DNA of 64,000 bases from Tillus elongatus (GCA_964006375.1 OZ023267.1:21759739-21823738); one strand, 5' to 3'. Shown: positions 1 to 15,307, numbered from the stretch's first letter. The notes: a model not told the origin generated them from the sequence alone. Program-made: numbers and translations.

Positions 1-125
1 TTTAATGGTCTGTAATTTTGAGCAAATTTTCGTAGAAAAAATTCGGTAATAAGAAGACCGCAACTTTTAAATGTTGAAAAGATTTCTTAAACTGAGCGCG
101 AACTAGCACCCCAAGAACCCTTATC
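1..125 (+). repeat. Composite repeat, module A (5' part)
   Basis: This is a diverged copy of the dispersed module A, recognised by the pair TTTTCGTAGAAAAAATTC and the phrase GAGCGCGAACTAG, followed by AGAACCCTTATC. The same module stands upstream of TA tracts at 1035-1150, 28824-28955 and 31095-31245. Here the module is interrupted by about 210 bp of foreign sequence and resumes at about 338 with TTTATCCGGGGTTAATTT. No coding potential was seen. Confidence 0.6.
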
Positions 126-337
126 GGACTTACCCGCTAACGCCACCGCGGCAAAAACAGAATGGAAACATTCATACCCAAAAAGTCATTTTGTGAAATC
201 TTTCCGTCGGAGGTAGGGACTAAGGTCCGGTACTCCCAGGGCGGGGAGTACAGTCTCACAGTACCTCGATATCCCACGGCACTACGGGGCCGTAAATGGG
301 GTCTGCATGAGCATTTCCCCCTCCTGTAGAAAAAAAA
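126..337 (+). mobile_element. Possible short retro-insertion inside module A
   Basis: A block of about 210 bp, much richer in GC than its surroundings, splits module A between AGAACCC-TTATC and CC-TTTATCCGGGG. It ends in a run of eight A before the module resumes. The near-repeated CCTTATC/CCTTTATC on both sides looks like a target-site duplication. A poly(A) end with a duplication suggests LINE-type retrotransposition of a short RNA or a truncated LINE tail. No tRNA boxes were seen and the family was not recognised. Confidence 0.35.
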
Positions 338-371
338 CCTTTATCCGGGGTTAATTTAGGATTTTATCTGT

Positions 372-375
<4 letters not shown>

Positions 376-454
<79 letters not shown>
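376..454. repeat. (TA)n tract 1
   Basis: A pure TA dinucleotide tract following the module A remnant. From 455 to about 820 the DNA is AT-rich with no gene or recognised repeat. Confidence 0.95.
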
Positions 455-456
<2 letters not shown>

Positions 457-819
457 AAAGAGCTTAAGGAATTTTTAATTGAAAAATGTTATTATTCAAT
501 AGATGAATTTTGTAATGATGCACTACTGTGACAGATTCGATTGGTTGTTTTCATTTGAGCTGCTTTCTATATATTGTGTGTTTTTATTATATTGTTAGTC
601 AGCTGTGTATTTATGTTTATATTGTTTTTTATATTGTTATTTATATATAGTTATACTAGTTACATATGCACTTATATTACTATTTGTTGTGAACTTATAT
701 TTTTGTGTTTTTATCTTTTGACAACTTTTACTTTTATATGTTAACACTTTGCTTGTCAATAAGATTTTTATCTTTGGACAATAAAGCACCTATCTATAGG
801 GTGAAGCAGTTCTAAATGT

Positions 820-2130
<1,311 letters not shown>

Positions 2131-2132
2131 AT

Positions 2133-2438
2133 TCTGGACGCAGCAAGTGCGTTATGGTAGCGAATTTTGATCAAATGCTTCATATTTGCATAGCTCAATT
2201 TGCTATTAACCTATAAGGTTGACCAAGAAACGAGTTTTTTCGGAAACTTGTGTACTTTCGGAAATTTTTGTACATTTTCAAACAATAAAGTTATTTTGAT
2301 GAAACATGGCACATTGTTTCTACTAAATAGATTATACTGGTAATCAAATTTGATGCATTCTTTCTTAAAAAAACACACATATTTGCTATTAAAAACATTT
2401 TTATGAAAATTCACTACCATAACGCACTTGATGCGTCT
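2133..2438 (+). mobile_element. MITE-like module F, copy 1
   Basis: About 305 bp with terminal inverted repeats. The left end reads TCTGGACGCAGCAAGTGCG and continues TTATGGTAG; the right end is its reverse complement apart from a few changes (CTACCATAACGCACTTGATG). The interior is AT-rich and non-coding. Other copies lie at 2731-3041, 32499-32857, 37936-39066 (interrupted), 42691-43008 and 53736-54172. It adjoins module E on one side only, so it may be the terminal part of a longer element rather than an independent MITE. The superfamily was not determined. From 2439 to 2730 the DNA is AT-rich with nothing recognised. Confidence 0.7.
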
Positions 2439-2730
2439 TTGAGGTTTTCATTTGTTTGTTTAAATATTGTTTATCTATTTTTGAATGAAACCTTAAAAAA
2501 CATAATTAAAACAAATAGTACATAATTGCTGAATCTAACATTTATAGACAAAATGCATTAATCTTGTATGCTAATTGGTGGTTGTAATTGCAAATAAGTA
2601 GATGTCTTTAACTTTTAAAATATAATTAACTCACAGAAACTGCAAATCAGGTAAATTACGTTAAGTAACCTGTCTATCGATATACATAATCAGATTGAAG
2701 AGTTGGTTCTGAATTATAATAATAATAAAA

Positions 2731-3041
2731 AGTCTCGACGCAACAAATGCGTCATGGAAGTGAATTTTCATAAAAATGTTTTTAATAGCAAATATGTCTC
2801 TTTAATGCAAGCTGGCATGAGTTTGGTTACTGGTATAACCTATATAGTAGAAACAATGTACTATATTTTATCAAAAGAACCTATTGTTTGAAAATTTACA
2901 AAAATTTTCCGAAAATAAATTTAAAATGTTTCCGAGATAACGCGGTTCCTATCCGACGAACCTTAGGTTAATAACAAATTGATTTATTCAATTTTGAAGC
3001 ATTTAATAAAAAATCGCTACCAAAACGCACGTACTGCGTCT
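2731..3041 (-). mobile_element. MITE-like module F, copy 2
   Basis: A reversed, diverged copy of module F. The ends are CGACGCAACAAATGCG at left and CGCACGTACTGCG at right, and both carry substitutions relative to copy 1. The reversed module E (ACAAACATGCATCATATTTCG) follows at once at 3050-3075. Confidence 0.65.
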
Positions 3042-3683
3042 CAATTTTTTACAAACATGCATCATATTTCGATGAAAAATGCAAAAATGCAATAAGGAAT
3101 GAAAAAAAAAAAGTAGGTATCAACAACGACTTATGAGCCAGCCTGTGATTGTCAATATAATTTTATAAGATGCAGCTGAAGACACTCTATAAGTAACGTA
3201 TACATTTTTTTCTCGTATCTTGCATAATAAAAATTATTTTGGGCTTTACCTTAGAAATGCGTCACCCTGTATATATGTAAACAGATATGGATTCTAGGAG
3301 GCCTAGTTTGCGCTTATTTAAAGACATCTTTTTAGAATTCAAAAGTCGCGGTCTCCTCAATAACGATTTTTTTTCTATGAAAATAAGCTAAAAATTATAG
3401 ACCGTTAAACTTTAAACTCAACTAAAACTACTGCCAAAGCGTCAGAGAAAGGGTCTATATGAAATTAATTTTCTGGAAATATTTTAGTAAAATGAAGGGC
3501 AATGGTGGTTGAAGCTGAATCTTAAGGGTTTGCAGAGATTATTTACATAATCCGTATTTCTTTCAGGTTCTTTGCGTAAATGTTGCTAATTTTGACGTAT
3601 CAAATCGCGTCTTTGGCGATTTGAGGAAAACCCCAAATTTTTTTCTTTAAATGCCTATAACTTTTTTGTCTAAATTTTGGTAC

Positions 3684-3768
<85 letters not shown>

Positions 3769-3940
3769 ATTGAAACTGACCCTGGATATGGGTTCTAATG
3801 GCCTAGTTCGCACTCATTTGAAGAAATGGTTTCTAAATTGAAAAGTCGGGATCTCCTCATTATTGATTTTTTTTAAAGAAAATTTACTAAAGCAAGCACT
3901 TGTGAAGCCACGGGAAAAGTCTACGACTGTATTAAATATA
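3042..3940 (-). repeat. Composite repeat copy 2 (reversed)
   Basis: Reading right to left gives module A (GGGATCTCCTCATT near 3850, TGAAACTGACCCTGGATATGGG near 3770), TA tract 3, fragments of B/C, then D (ACTTATGAGCCAGCCTGTG near 3130) and E. A second module A piece (GGAGGCCTAGTTTGCGC) sits at about 3297-3400 without its own TA tract, so the copy is rearranged. From about 3940 to 4430 no gene or known repeat is visible. Confidence 0.6.
3685..3768. repeat. (TA)n tract 3
   Basis: A TA tract with one G interruption near 3760, inside composite copy 2. Confidence 0.95.
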
Positions 3941-4429
3941 AACGGTTTCAATAAGTTAGGGCAAGAACAAACAACTAGATATGCTATTCATATTGAATTG
4001 AATCGTAAAAGTTTTCATCTCCTCTTTATGAAATAATCTTTTATACAAAAACTCGCTAAAAATTCATCGGAATAACAAGAATCTAATCAGATAACAGTAA
4101 AGTGAAATGAGACCAAAAAAAAATTCTCGTCATATAGGACTAGATTATCGGAAGTACAAGACTTAGTCCACTCGGCTACGTTCGACACAACATACTAGCA
4201 GGTATATCCGGTAGTATGTTAATTGTCTAAATTTACTGTTTACACCAAACAATTTTTATTTACAATGGATTTTTTGCTCACATTTTAACGAAGGAAAGGA
4301 AAATAACAACTTAGACACAGATCTCGGAGCTTGTTAGTCATTTTGTGTCGTATTTTCCACTCATATTCGTACTCCTACCATAATTATTAATTTTGATGTT
4401 TTAACTTTCGTAGATTTATTTAATTAGAA

Positions 4430-4653
4430 ATTAATTTACCTATAACTTTTTTGTCTTTTAACACAGCGATTTGAATTTTGGCACATATCTTTATGACAGA
4501 AACCAGATTACCAAATTTGGTTGCCCGTAATTTGTTATTTACGGAGATATAAATTTTGTTTGAAAGAAAACACAAAATTTCTCGGGAAAACCTGCGCCAA
4601 TTTTCCTGGCTAACGATCCTATCCAAGCCACTTGCAAAGAGAAGGTATTTACC

Positions 4654-4657
<4 letters not shown>
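4430..4657 (-). repeat. Composite repeat, module B (reversed)
   Basis: Reversed module B: CCTATAACTTTTTTGTCTTT, GGTTGCCCGTAATTTGTTATT, and CTGGCTAACG...ATCCAAGCCACTTGC are the landmark phrases. It runs directly into TA tract 4, in which MAR1 is inserted. The matching reversed module A is on the far side of MAR1, at 6778-6935. Confidence 0.7.

Positions 4658-4745
<88 letters not shown>
4658..4745. repeat. (TA)n tract 4
   Basis: A TA tract forming the left flank of MAR1; the right flank is TA tract 5. Together they look like one tract split by the insertion. Confidence 0.95.
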
Positions 4746-7070
<2,325 letters not shown>

Positions 7071-7079
7071 TTTGTATAT

Positions 7080-9465
7080 TAAAAAATATATTATAAATCT
7101 CCCCCAGTATCTTTGATTAAGAATCGAGAAAATGCTTATGTATTTATATTCACGATATGTGCTATTTTTGTGTTTAACTGATGAATAAATAAACAAATAA
7201 TTGTAGGGTTGGAATGTTTTTGTTTTAATATTGATTTGATGTTTGATTTTAGTATGCTATATCAAGAAGATGTTTTAGTCAAGAAACGAAGGATTTATTT
7301 CACATACGAATATATTAGACAGACTGAAATGCGTATCTGGACTGTATAGATCCTCAAGAATGCCTTTTCCGCTTTTATAACTACTTGATGGCGCTTTGAA
7401 GAATACTTCTCTGAAAGAAAATGTCACAAACAACCCAAAAGAGTGGTTGTCAGATGGTATATCCCTGAACTACTAAATACGCTGGATGCTTTGTATACAT
7501 TATGGCTGATAAAACGGACTACTGAACCGTGTAATGCATATTATGTATAAAAAACCTTTTATAAGAAGGAATTTTTAAAAGTAAAAGCGAAGAAAATTGA
7601 AAAGAATTGATAAATGGAGCTGATAATGCTCAGAAAGCAACGTGGACTGTTTAGGTGAGAAACTTCAAAAAGATATTCTCAAATACCAGATAAATCACCA
7701 GAAAACTGCAACAGTTGTAACGATTGCAGTTCGTTACTACTTTAAACATTCAAAATGAACCCGTAAGAGACTTAACTAATAGCAGACAATCCAATATCTG
7801 TAAGGCAATTCATGTTTTCATTTCATTGAAAATTCGCTAAGAAATTTTATATCGTAACACCCGTACTGAATTCCCTATAATATGCGTCGAAAAGCAAGCA
7901 TTGAAAGAGGTTGCATTTTTGTTGGGGAAAATGAATATCTCTATTGTCCTGAAATTCTAAGTAAATAACAGAAGCTGGCGTAATTATTTCCAGGTCCATT
8001 ATTGTTTGAAGGTGTGTATAGAAGACGTCGTGGTTTCGCCACCGATTAGAGGTCTCGTTTCATCTCATTCGAAGAGAGGAAGCTAGAAAGAGCTTGCTCA
8101 CAGCCACTAACAGGTCACGGTAAGAGTTTTTCGTGCAGCTCTGGCAGGAGGAAGATTGTCTTGCGAGCACGGAGAGTGAGCTATGCGGTTGACAAGTTAA
8201 CATCGTTCTAATTAGCGTGGCTCATAATTATCTTAAAATAGGCATTAAAATTCATTTTCGTTGTCGATACTATCTAACAACAGTTGTCAGTGATTGTTTA
8301 ATATCATTTGATTGGTTTTGAATTTAAATTAACAACGTGTTTAGCAGAAAAACGCGAGTTAAGCAGTGATCCTTTGTTCACCGACCTGGTGAATCCCTCA
8401 AGTTAATTACACAAAGTTTCTGATTCTAACCGAGCTCTGAATCAGTTGGAATTATAAATTTCACTTGAGTCAATTTACATTTTAATTGCTGTAGAGAAAT
8501 TTTAGTCAAATTAATTCTGAACATCGACATAAACCGGTTGTTCATTTGATGTTAGTGGCCAAATTGTCTCCTTCAGTATTGGAGCAACAAGATCCACCTG
8601 CCCAATGGAAAGCACCACTTCTTCTCTCCAACCTCCCCTCTCGTATTGGTATTGGTGAGCCTATATAGGCCTTGATTGTTGACTATACTTGGAGAGCATC
8701 TTCAAAGGTTCAACAGGTAACCCCAGGTGTCAGGACTTGGTGAGTCGATGAAACTTTATCTTTTTTGTTTGGAACAATCAAAACCTTTCATGCAGCAGTA
8801 CATTATTTGAACCTTTGCAACGTGAATTTTCAAAGAAACATAATCAAATTTGAACTTCAATCAGTGTCAGTGAGGTGTCTGTAAAGGGCAACTGTAAATT
8901 TCCTGTTTATTCTTTATAATTCTGTCAATATTGTTAATTTAAATACATAGTACTTGAAATTGTAATTTGCAGATTTTTGTTTGTAAAATATTTAAGATGA
9001 ATAAATTTAATATTATTGTTACATTAACATATCTGTTTAATTGAAGAGAAATTCCTCCCTAATATCTCCCCTGTATGGCAGATACACACTTAATAAATTC
9101 GGATTATCGCTTATCTAGATTACTTAAATTTAATATAACCAGGCCCCAGCCTGGGGCGCTCACAAATATAAGACTTCAGGCAGAGCAACACAGAAAAGAG
9201 CGTGAGTATCAAACCATATCAACATCTGCCAACCTCCTAAAGTGTTTCTAGTCTCAATAATAATAATAATCTAATAGATAGATGCTTTTAGGGTAGGGCT
9301 AATAGGCAAAAGTGACCTCACTATCAAGCAGATTCAAATCCACTTGAAGTCAATCACCATATACCACGTCTCCAGTAGAGTTTTTGTTTAAGGACGGTTA
9401 CAAAGTCAGTGTGGGAGAAAGGATCCAAGATGCAATTAAAAAACATAGAGGCGAATTGTTAGGAC
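7080..9465. other. About 2.4 kb without a recognised gene
   Basis: No reading frame of convincing length or composition, no RNA gene and no repeat shared with the rest of the window was found. The stretch 8010-8220 and the stretch 8560-8760 are less AT-rich than the rest and might be unrecognised exons or old repeat DNA. A short (AAT)n run lies near 9258-9270. Confidence 0.5.
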
Positions 9466-9489
9466 ATGTACATGTACTGTAACAAACGT

Positions 9490-9785
9490 ATATTCTTTTA
9501 TCTGACAAACGTAATACAACTGGAGATTCTAGATGCAGTAAAATCGATTAAATCCAAGCCAATACTAGATTGGTATGGAATGTCAACACGGTTTCTGAAA
9601 AAGATAATACACAGTATTCTCTCCCCTTTAACAATAGGTATAAACATGTGTTTACAGGGTGCTGTGTCTCCTAGCGAGACGAAACTGGTTAATTTATTTT
9701 GGCTTTCAAAGCTGGAAGCCTTAGTAATCTAGAAAACCGTAGATTCCTTTCTCTAACGCCATCATTATCCAAAATCCTTGAATAC
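9490..9785 (+). pseudogene. LINE reverse transcriptase fragment (finger region)
   Basis: Two overlapping frames give ILDAVKSIKSK, YGMSTRFLKKI and then, after a shift near 9700, FKAGSL...FLSLTPSLSKILEY. This is the order of the N-terminal reverse-transcriptase motifs of non-LTR retrotransposons (a substrate-binding K/S-rich helix, then the NYRPISLLPSLSKILE-type block). The sequence breaks off at the A/T-rich 3' tail of a minus-strand LINE, so it was interrupted by that insertion. Frameshifted and incomplete. Confidence 0.65.
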
Positions 9786-12720
9786 TTTTTTTATTTTTTT
9801 ATTTCAACAACAAACCACGAAGGCTTACAGCTTAAATACTATCGTACCGTGAGTTTAGGCAAGGAGGAAAGAGGCAACTTGTTAAGTCTGGACTTGAAGG
9901 TTTGGAGGTTCGGGGGAGAAGGAAAAACATGTACCGGTAAGGAATTCCACAACTTGGAAGTCCTCGGGACAAAAGAGCGGGCATTACAAGATGTTCTATA
10001 TCTGGTGACCTAGACAGTAAAAGGGTGCATTCGCTCTGTTCCCCTGGTAGAGCTGTTGGGGGCAGCCGGTGGAGGAACTATGTAAGAAAGCTCCCCTGAG
10101 CAGTGCCCGTGCAGATATTAATAAAAGAGAGAAATGTCACCAACGGAACGTCGGTGGGCAAGGGATGACAGCAGTGGGTGAGGGTAGGGTCACCGATGAG
10201 ACGTATAAGTCTCTTATGAATGGATACCAGGATAGCGAGTGTAGAAGCGGCAGCGGCACCTCAGATGTGGGAGCAGTATTCGAGGTTTGGTCTTATTTGT
10301 GATGTATATAAGGCATAAAGATTAGCTGGTAAAAAGTATTTTTGAGCCCGGAAGAGAAAACCTAATTTGTTAGCAGCCGCTTCTGCAATTAATGTGATAT
10401 GTTGGTGTCAATTGAGATTTCGATCCACAGAAATGCCAACAAGTGAAAAGGACTCATTACTTTGAATAACTTGGTCGCTTATTGTGATGGGTCTAGGGCT
10501 GGTGTATCTCTTATGAGGAAGAAAGCAAGACTGGGATTTAGTGGGGTTGAATTGTACAAGATTTCTACTTCCCCAGTCTAATATTTTTTGTAGATCCACG
10601 GAAACAGCATGAGTCTGCGATCCTCATCTAATTGGGCTAAAGAGACAGGCTTAGAATATTATATATTTGAGTGGAGGGTGCTGTCGTCCGCGTAACTGTG
10701 AACTGGGTTGGATGTGATAGAGAGGAGGTCATCGATGTGGAGCAGAAACCAAGTAGTGGCTAAAGCTGAACCTTGAGGAACTCCTGCATTAATTGGATAC
10801 AGTTTTGAGGAATGGCCATCCATGACAACAGAAATGCTCTGGTGGGAGAGAAAATTTGCTGTCCACGTACAGAGTTTTGGTAGTAGGCCATAGGCCGGTA
10901 GTTTATTAGGCAGCGCTGCCTGCCAGACCTGGTCAAATGCTTTGCATATGTCTAGAGCGACAATCTGATTCACTGTATAGTTCCATATACTGGTTACAAG
11001 AGTGGGTGACAAAGAAAAGAAGGTCGGCAGTTGATCTGCGCTGACGGAATTAATACTGCCTGTCGTTGATTAGACTGTGTTTTTCAAGAAATTTTAGTAA
11101 TTCGGTGTTTATATACTTTTCCATCACTTTAGAGACGACTTAAAGGAGAAAAATAGGCCTGTAGTTGCTAGGAAGCGCTTTGGATCCCTTCTTGGGGACG
11201 AGTTGTACTCGAGCAGTTTTTGAGTTACTAGGAAATATGCCTCTATTGTAAGATGTCTGAAACAGATTAGTCAGGACAGGAGCAAGTTCTGGTGCGCATT
11301 TTTTGAAAACAATTCCTGGGATCTCGTCAAGCCCAGAGGCTTTTCTGGTATTAAGAGAAGAGAGCATCCTTCGTATCTTTTTAGTTTTGAAAGTGATATC
11401 CGTCATTTTATGCGCGACATTGGTGATTAATGGTGGTTGAACAATTGGAGGTGGGTTGAGAGTAGAATTGCCGGCGAACAACGAGGCAAAAAGATCAGCC
11501 TTGCCCAGGGCGGTAGAAACAATTTCATCCCCTAAGACAAGAGGTGGGAACGTGCTCTTGCAGAAAGTATTCCCAATAGATTTAGCAAAAGTCCAGAAGG
11601 GTTTGCTGCCGCTGGAGCTTAAGAGGACTTTGTTTTTGATGTGGTTATTAAACGAGTTTTTTTGCCTCAGGAAGAATGCGGATATAGCGGTTTCTTGCGT
11701 CGTTAAATGCTTGACGGTTTTCTTGACTGGGATTGTGTAGAAGCTTTTTGTGAGCTTTCACCTTTTCAAGTTTGGACTTGTCACAGGATTTAGAGAACCA
11801 GGGCTTTTGAGTGGCTGCCGAGGTTTACTGTGTACGTGGAATAAATAATTCCATGCCAGCTTGGATAATTTCGGTGAGATATCAGAGGAGTCAGGATGAG
11901 AGAAGTAGACAGACGCTCATGGAAATTAGGCATAATAATCTCGCATTTCGTCCCAGTTCGCGGAGTTGTAGTGCCAAACGATACGTGGGTGTGATTACTG
12001 TGTGACCTCGGGTTGAATTGCACAGGAAGCAGTGACCATGCCGTGGTCTGAGCGACCCAGGAGGGCGGTGACTGATATCTTATAGCAGTCAGGATTTGTA
12101 GTAAGAAGGAGATCCACGGAATTTGAGCTGTGTGTGGGGATGCGAGGAAAGTAAGTAGGTTGCTGAACCATATTGGCGAAATAATTTCTGACTGCAAATC
12201 GGTTTTTGAATATCTTATCTATTCCTTATTATGGACATTGAAATCACCAAGAATAGTGACCTCGGAGGAAGGATATTCAGAAATCAGATGGTCGTTTTTT
12301 TTTTAGAAAGGTAGTCAAAGAGCTGGACAAAGTTGTTGTCAGCTTCTAAATTTGAGAGTCTGGTGAAGGGTAGATTGCTACGGACGTACGCGCACACGCC
12401 TACATGCAATTTAAAGGAAGTAAGGAGCTCATGCCCCGGGTAATTAAGGTGATTAATGGCTGTTTTGGCACTGATTTGGGTTTCGGTGAGGAAAAGCAGT
12501 TGGGGCCTATTAGCCTAGAGGAAATGGTAAACGGAGTTCAGGTTAGAATTTGGGCCACATATATTCGCGAAGGATATCTTAAATCTCGATACCGGCGCAA
12601 TCTTAAGGTAGTAAAGGAAATTAAGGTGATTAGTGGCTGTTTTGGCACTGATTTGTGTTTCGGCGAGGAAGATGAGTTGGGGCATTAGCCTGGAGGAAAT
12701 GGTGGACGGAGTTCAGGTTA
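9786..12720 (-). mobile_element. LINE-A, Jockey-like non-LTR retrotransposon, degenerate
   Basis: A minus-strand copy of about 2.9 kb running from endonuclease (about 12720-11800) through reverse transcriptase (11481-10408) to the 3' end with a T-rich (plus-strand view) tail at 9787-9810. Partial copies of the same family are at 50737-51310 (3' end, plus strand) and 59215-60290 (endonuclease, minus strand). At the 5' side a segment of about 185 bp is tandemly duplicated (12440-12560 and 12620-12720). ORF1 is absent. It is inserted in the older fragment at 9490-9785. Confidence 0.8.
10020..12420 (-). pseudogene. LINE-A endonuclease-reverse transcriptase remnant
   Basis: Read on the minus strand. 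The endonuclease-to-linker part is at 12197-11790 and upstream, with stops. The RT N-terminal part is at 11481-11140 (KASGLDEIPGIVFKK, then VQLVPKKGS and SNYRPI). The RT palm is at 11012-10659: ALDICKAFDQVW holds the first catalytic Asp, GVPQGSALA follows, and YADDS holds the Asp pair. The thumb region is at 10599-10408 and a C-terminal stretch lies towards 10020. All catalytic RT residues can be found, but the gene is broken by frameshifts and stops between these blocks. The motif order and the GVPQGS/YADDS spelling fit the Jockey superfamily; finer placement needs a tree. Confidence 0.8.
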
Positions 12721-14030
12721 GAATTTAGGCCACTGATCCCTCCTTGTGATCCTGAGGGTGTATGGCCTAGTCAACCCAATATCGTCCTCGGCATCCCGCA
12801 CCTTTATGGCGGAAATAGGAATTTCCTTTTCCACCTCCTTGGCGACTCTTGCATGACCCATGACTGCTCCCTCTCCGCGCCAGTTTCCTGAGTCTCGCAT
12901 TCTAAGATGCGACGCCATCGCCTCCCTCCTGACACATATGGGAAGCGGTGGCAGCATCAACAGGACCTCTAGCGCGGCTGAGGGTGTCGTCCTCATAGCG
13001 ACTGTGATACCCAGGATTGCCAGCCTTTGGAGTTTGGTCAGCTTCCTGCTGGTAGTTTGGTTCACACCGCACCACCAGACCAACACCCCATAAAGGATTC
13101 TCGGCCTGACGATTGCAGTGTAGATCCAATGAAGGATCCGAGGATTAAGTCCCCAGGTCCTCCCTATCACATCTGCACCTGCCAGAGGGTCGTTACTCCC
13201 TTCCTCACAACTCGTTCTATTTGCGACTCCCATGTTAGTTTGGAGTCCAGGATCACCCCCAGATATTTGACCTCCCGTCCTAAAGCTAGAGGTTTTCCAA
13301 ACATCACGTGCGCCCTGAATCTCTTTACCTTCCTCTTCTTGGTAAGTAGGATCATCTCCGTCTTCGCCGGGTTTACTAAGAGCCCCAGCTCACACAACAC
13401 CTTTCAATTATGCTCCAGGCAGCTTGCATGCACTCACAGACGACGCCGAGGAATTTGTCGGTGACTAAGACCAACCCATCATCAGCGTACGCCTGGGCGC
13501 AGAAGCCGTCCATAACCAGACAGCATAGATGAGGCGAAAGGCAGCTGCCCGTCGTCCCAACGTCCAGCCTCCGGCCCCTCAAGGTCAGCGAAACTCTCCT
13601 GTCATCCAGCATGCTCGCCACCCAGATTATTAGGGACATCGGCGTTTCCCTATCCTGTAGGGCGGTACAAACCGTATCCGTCCTTGCCTTATCAAAGGCC
13701 CACTCCACATCGAAGAACACAGCTAATGTGCTCTCACCGTAGTGTAGGGCCCTTGCCACCTTCCGCGTCACAGCATGGAGCGCCATTTCCGTCGCTGGTA
13801 TGCGTGCTGACCTTTATGGAAGGGGTGATCCTTAAAGATCTCCCCCAACATAAACCTATCTACTATCTTTTCTAATGCCTTTAGCAGGAATGATGCAAGG
13901 TTGATCAGCCTGTTCGCCTTGGCCAGCGTGTAGTCCTCCCTTCCCGGATTGGGAATGAAGACCCCCCTAACCCGGCGCCAGGCCTTTGAAACGTAGCCCC
14001 ACGCCAGACTGGTCCGAAAAACCTCCCTAG
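12721..14030 (-). pseudogene. LINE-D reverse transcriptase remnant
   Basis: A second, different LINE on the minus strand, GC-richer than its surroundings. From 14030 downwards it reads RTSLAWGYVSKAWR, FIPNPG, KANRLINLASFLLKALEKIVDR. Then come 13786-13376 (FFDVEWAFDKA for the first Asp motif, YADDGLVLV for the Asp pair), 13400-13167 (NPAKTEMILLTKK, VKYLGVILDSKLTW) and 13233-12718 (RILYGVLVWW, KLTKLQRLAILGI). It is 5'-truncated, has frameshifts between the blocks and lacks the RNase H end. An RNase H fragment of a similar LINE lies at 34624-35208. Clade assignment (I, R1 or LOA-like) is inference. Confidence 0.75.
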
Positions 14031-14033
14031 AAT

Positions 14034-14210
14034 TGATTAAAACTCGACGTTTCGGTTGCAGTGGAGTTCGGGTAATTGGGAGATTAAGGTATTAGAGTTC
14101 TTTTCTTTCCATATTTCCTTAATTTCTTAAGCACACTTGAAAAACCCAAATCGTTTAGTTCTTAACCTATTGAAAATGGCTCCAAATGTCGAGTTTTAAT
14201 AAATTATACA
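14034..14210. repeat. Opposed PLE end remnants
   Basis: On the minus strand at 14075-14034 the sequence reads GCAACCGAAACGTCGAG followed by TTTTAATCAATT. On the plus strand at 14170-14210 it reads GGCTCC, then GTCGAGTTTTAATAAATT. The same phrase, with a degenerate hammerhead core before it, ends the PLE at 26692-26750. The two pieces face each other, the arrangement seen for PLE flanking repeats. From 14211 to about 14600 nothing was recognised. Confidence 0.45.
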
Positions 14211-14679
14211 ACCTGATAACCAAAAATTTGATCAAATTTGGACAGATTTCAGACAACAAATGCCATTTTACAAATGCGTATCGAATAGAAACGACAGAAA
14301 AAAAAACAATATTAATGATTGAAAACGTTAACTGAATGGTTAAAATTGTTTTCAAGTCCAAATTTGCTGGGGATGGATTTCAATTAAACAAACCTTTTAG
14401 GCATTGTTGGACATTTTAGTCGCAAAATTTGTCGTCTTATTATATTTAACAAGGACATTATTGAATCAAAATGCCATTAGGTAGCGCTGAATTTGTAGCA
14501 TGTAAGTATCCATAGCTGCCATGGCGGCGTGTATATATTCTTAATTTTATTCTGACGACACCGTAAATACAAAACTGGCTGCTGTTGTGAAATCACATAA
14601 AAAATTTCTATACGTGTATTTTAGTAATGATCATATACATAAATAAAATATATAATATTTCTGTTGTATACTCACTCGC

Positions 14680-14920
14680 TTCAGCATCCATAATAGTAGT
14701 ATGGGTTGGTTTGTGATTGAATATCTTCGGAGATGGTATGACCGATGGTAGCGCATCAGACTCGCCTTTGCTCAGCTGGGAAGCTGCTGGAATTACTGGT
14801 GTGGTACCTATAGTTGCGGATACTGCACCTTCAGGGGTTGTTTCCATCTCTTCTGCTAGAGTACCGTCCTCATTCATGATGGCTCTTTTAGCCAACTCTA
14901 TTACAGATGGTGCCATTTTA
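14680..14920 (-). CDS. Candidate internal or first coding exon, unknown protein
   Basis: On the minus strand a pyrimidine-rich acceptor (TTGCTTTCAG) is followed after three bases by AATGG and an open frame beginning MAPSVIELAKRAIMNEDG. The frame continues through a Thr/Pro/Ser-rich stretch (EEMETTPEGAVSA, TTPVIPAASQL) and a Lys/His stretch to MDAEAS, where GTGAGTAT gives a good splice donor near 14680. Beyond the donor the frame degrades to AT-rich intron-like sequence. Composition is much less AT-rich than neighbours and no mobile-element motif is visible. I do not recognise the protein. It could be the first coding exon of a host gene with the 5'UTR exon farther right, or a captured exon. 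Confidence 0.45.
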
Positions 14921-15104
14921 CTGAAAGCAATATCGTCATTTTAATACCTATTCAGCTGCTGCAATGAAAATAAAATTACGCGAAAAGCACAAACTCTGTA
15001 TTTCGTTTACTCTTTTAGTTAATTTTCATGAAACAAAATTTTGGAGATTTTTTTCAAACGAGCGCGTTCATTTGGAAAAAATATCTAAAATAGTTCGGGT
15101 AGTG

Positions 15105-15105
<1 letters not shown>

Positions 15106-15174
<69 letters not shown>
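15106..15174. repeat. (TA)n tract 6
   Basis: The left boundary tract of PLE-1. The 150 bases before it resemble a diverged module A (ACGAGCGCG near 15058). Confidence 0.95.
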
Positions 15175-15176
<2 letters not shown>

Positions 15177-15265
15177 TTTGGAATATTGCACTACACTGTA
15201 ATCACTTTTAAATATACACTTTATTTGTTTGCTGTACGTTTGTGATTTCTTATTATTGGTTTGCG

Positions 15266-15307
15266 TGGACTGCAGTTTCGAACCGTTCCGGTTCATCATC
15301 AGTAGTA
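15266..15307 (-). ncRNA. Hammerhead ribozyme-like motif, left flank of PLE-1
   Basis: Minus strand: CTGATGA (15302-15296), one extra U, a five-pair stem II (GAACC/GGTTC), then GAAA, then ACTGCAGT forming a short stem III, then C. Stem I does not pair well because the inversion breakpoint replaces its 5' strand right next to the core. Stem II is better preserved than in the right-hand copy. Confidence 0.55.

Noticed and set aside
12860..13464. Plus-strand frames of 77-145 codons in the LINE-D region
   Set aside because: Antisense shadows of a GC-richer reverse-transcriptase gene on the minus strand.
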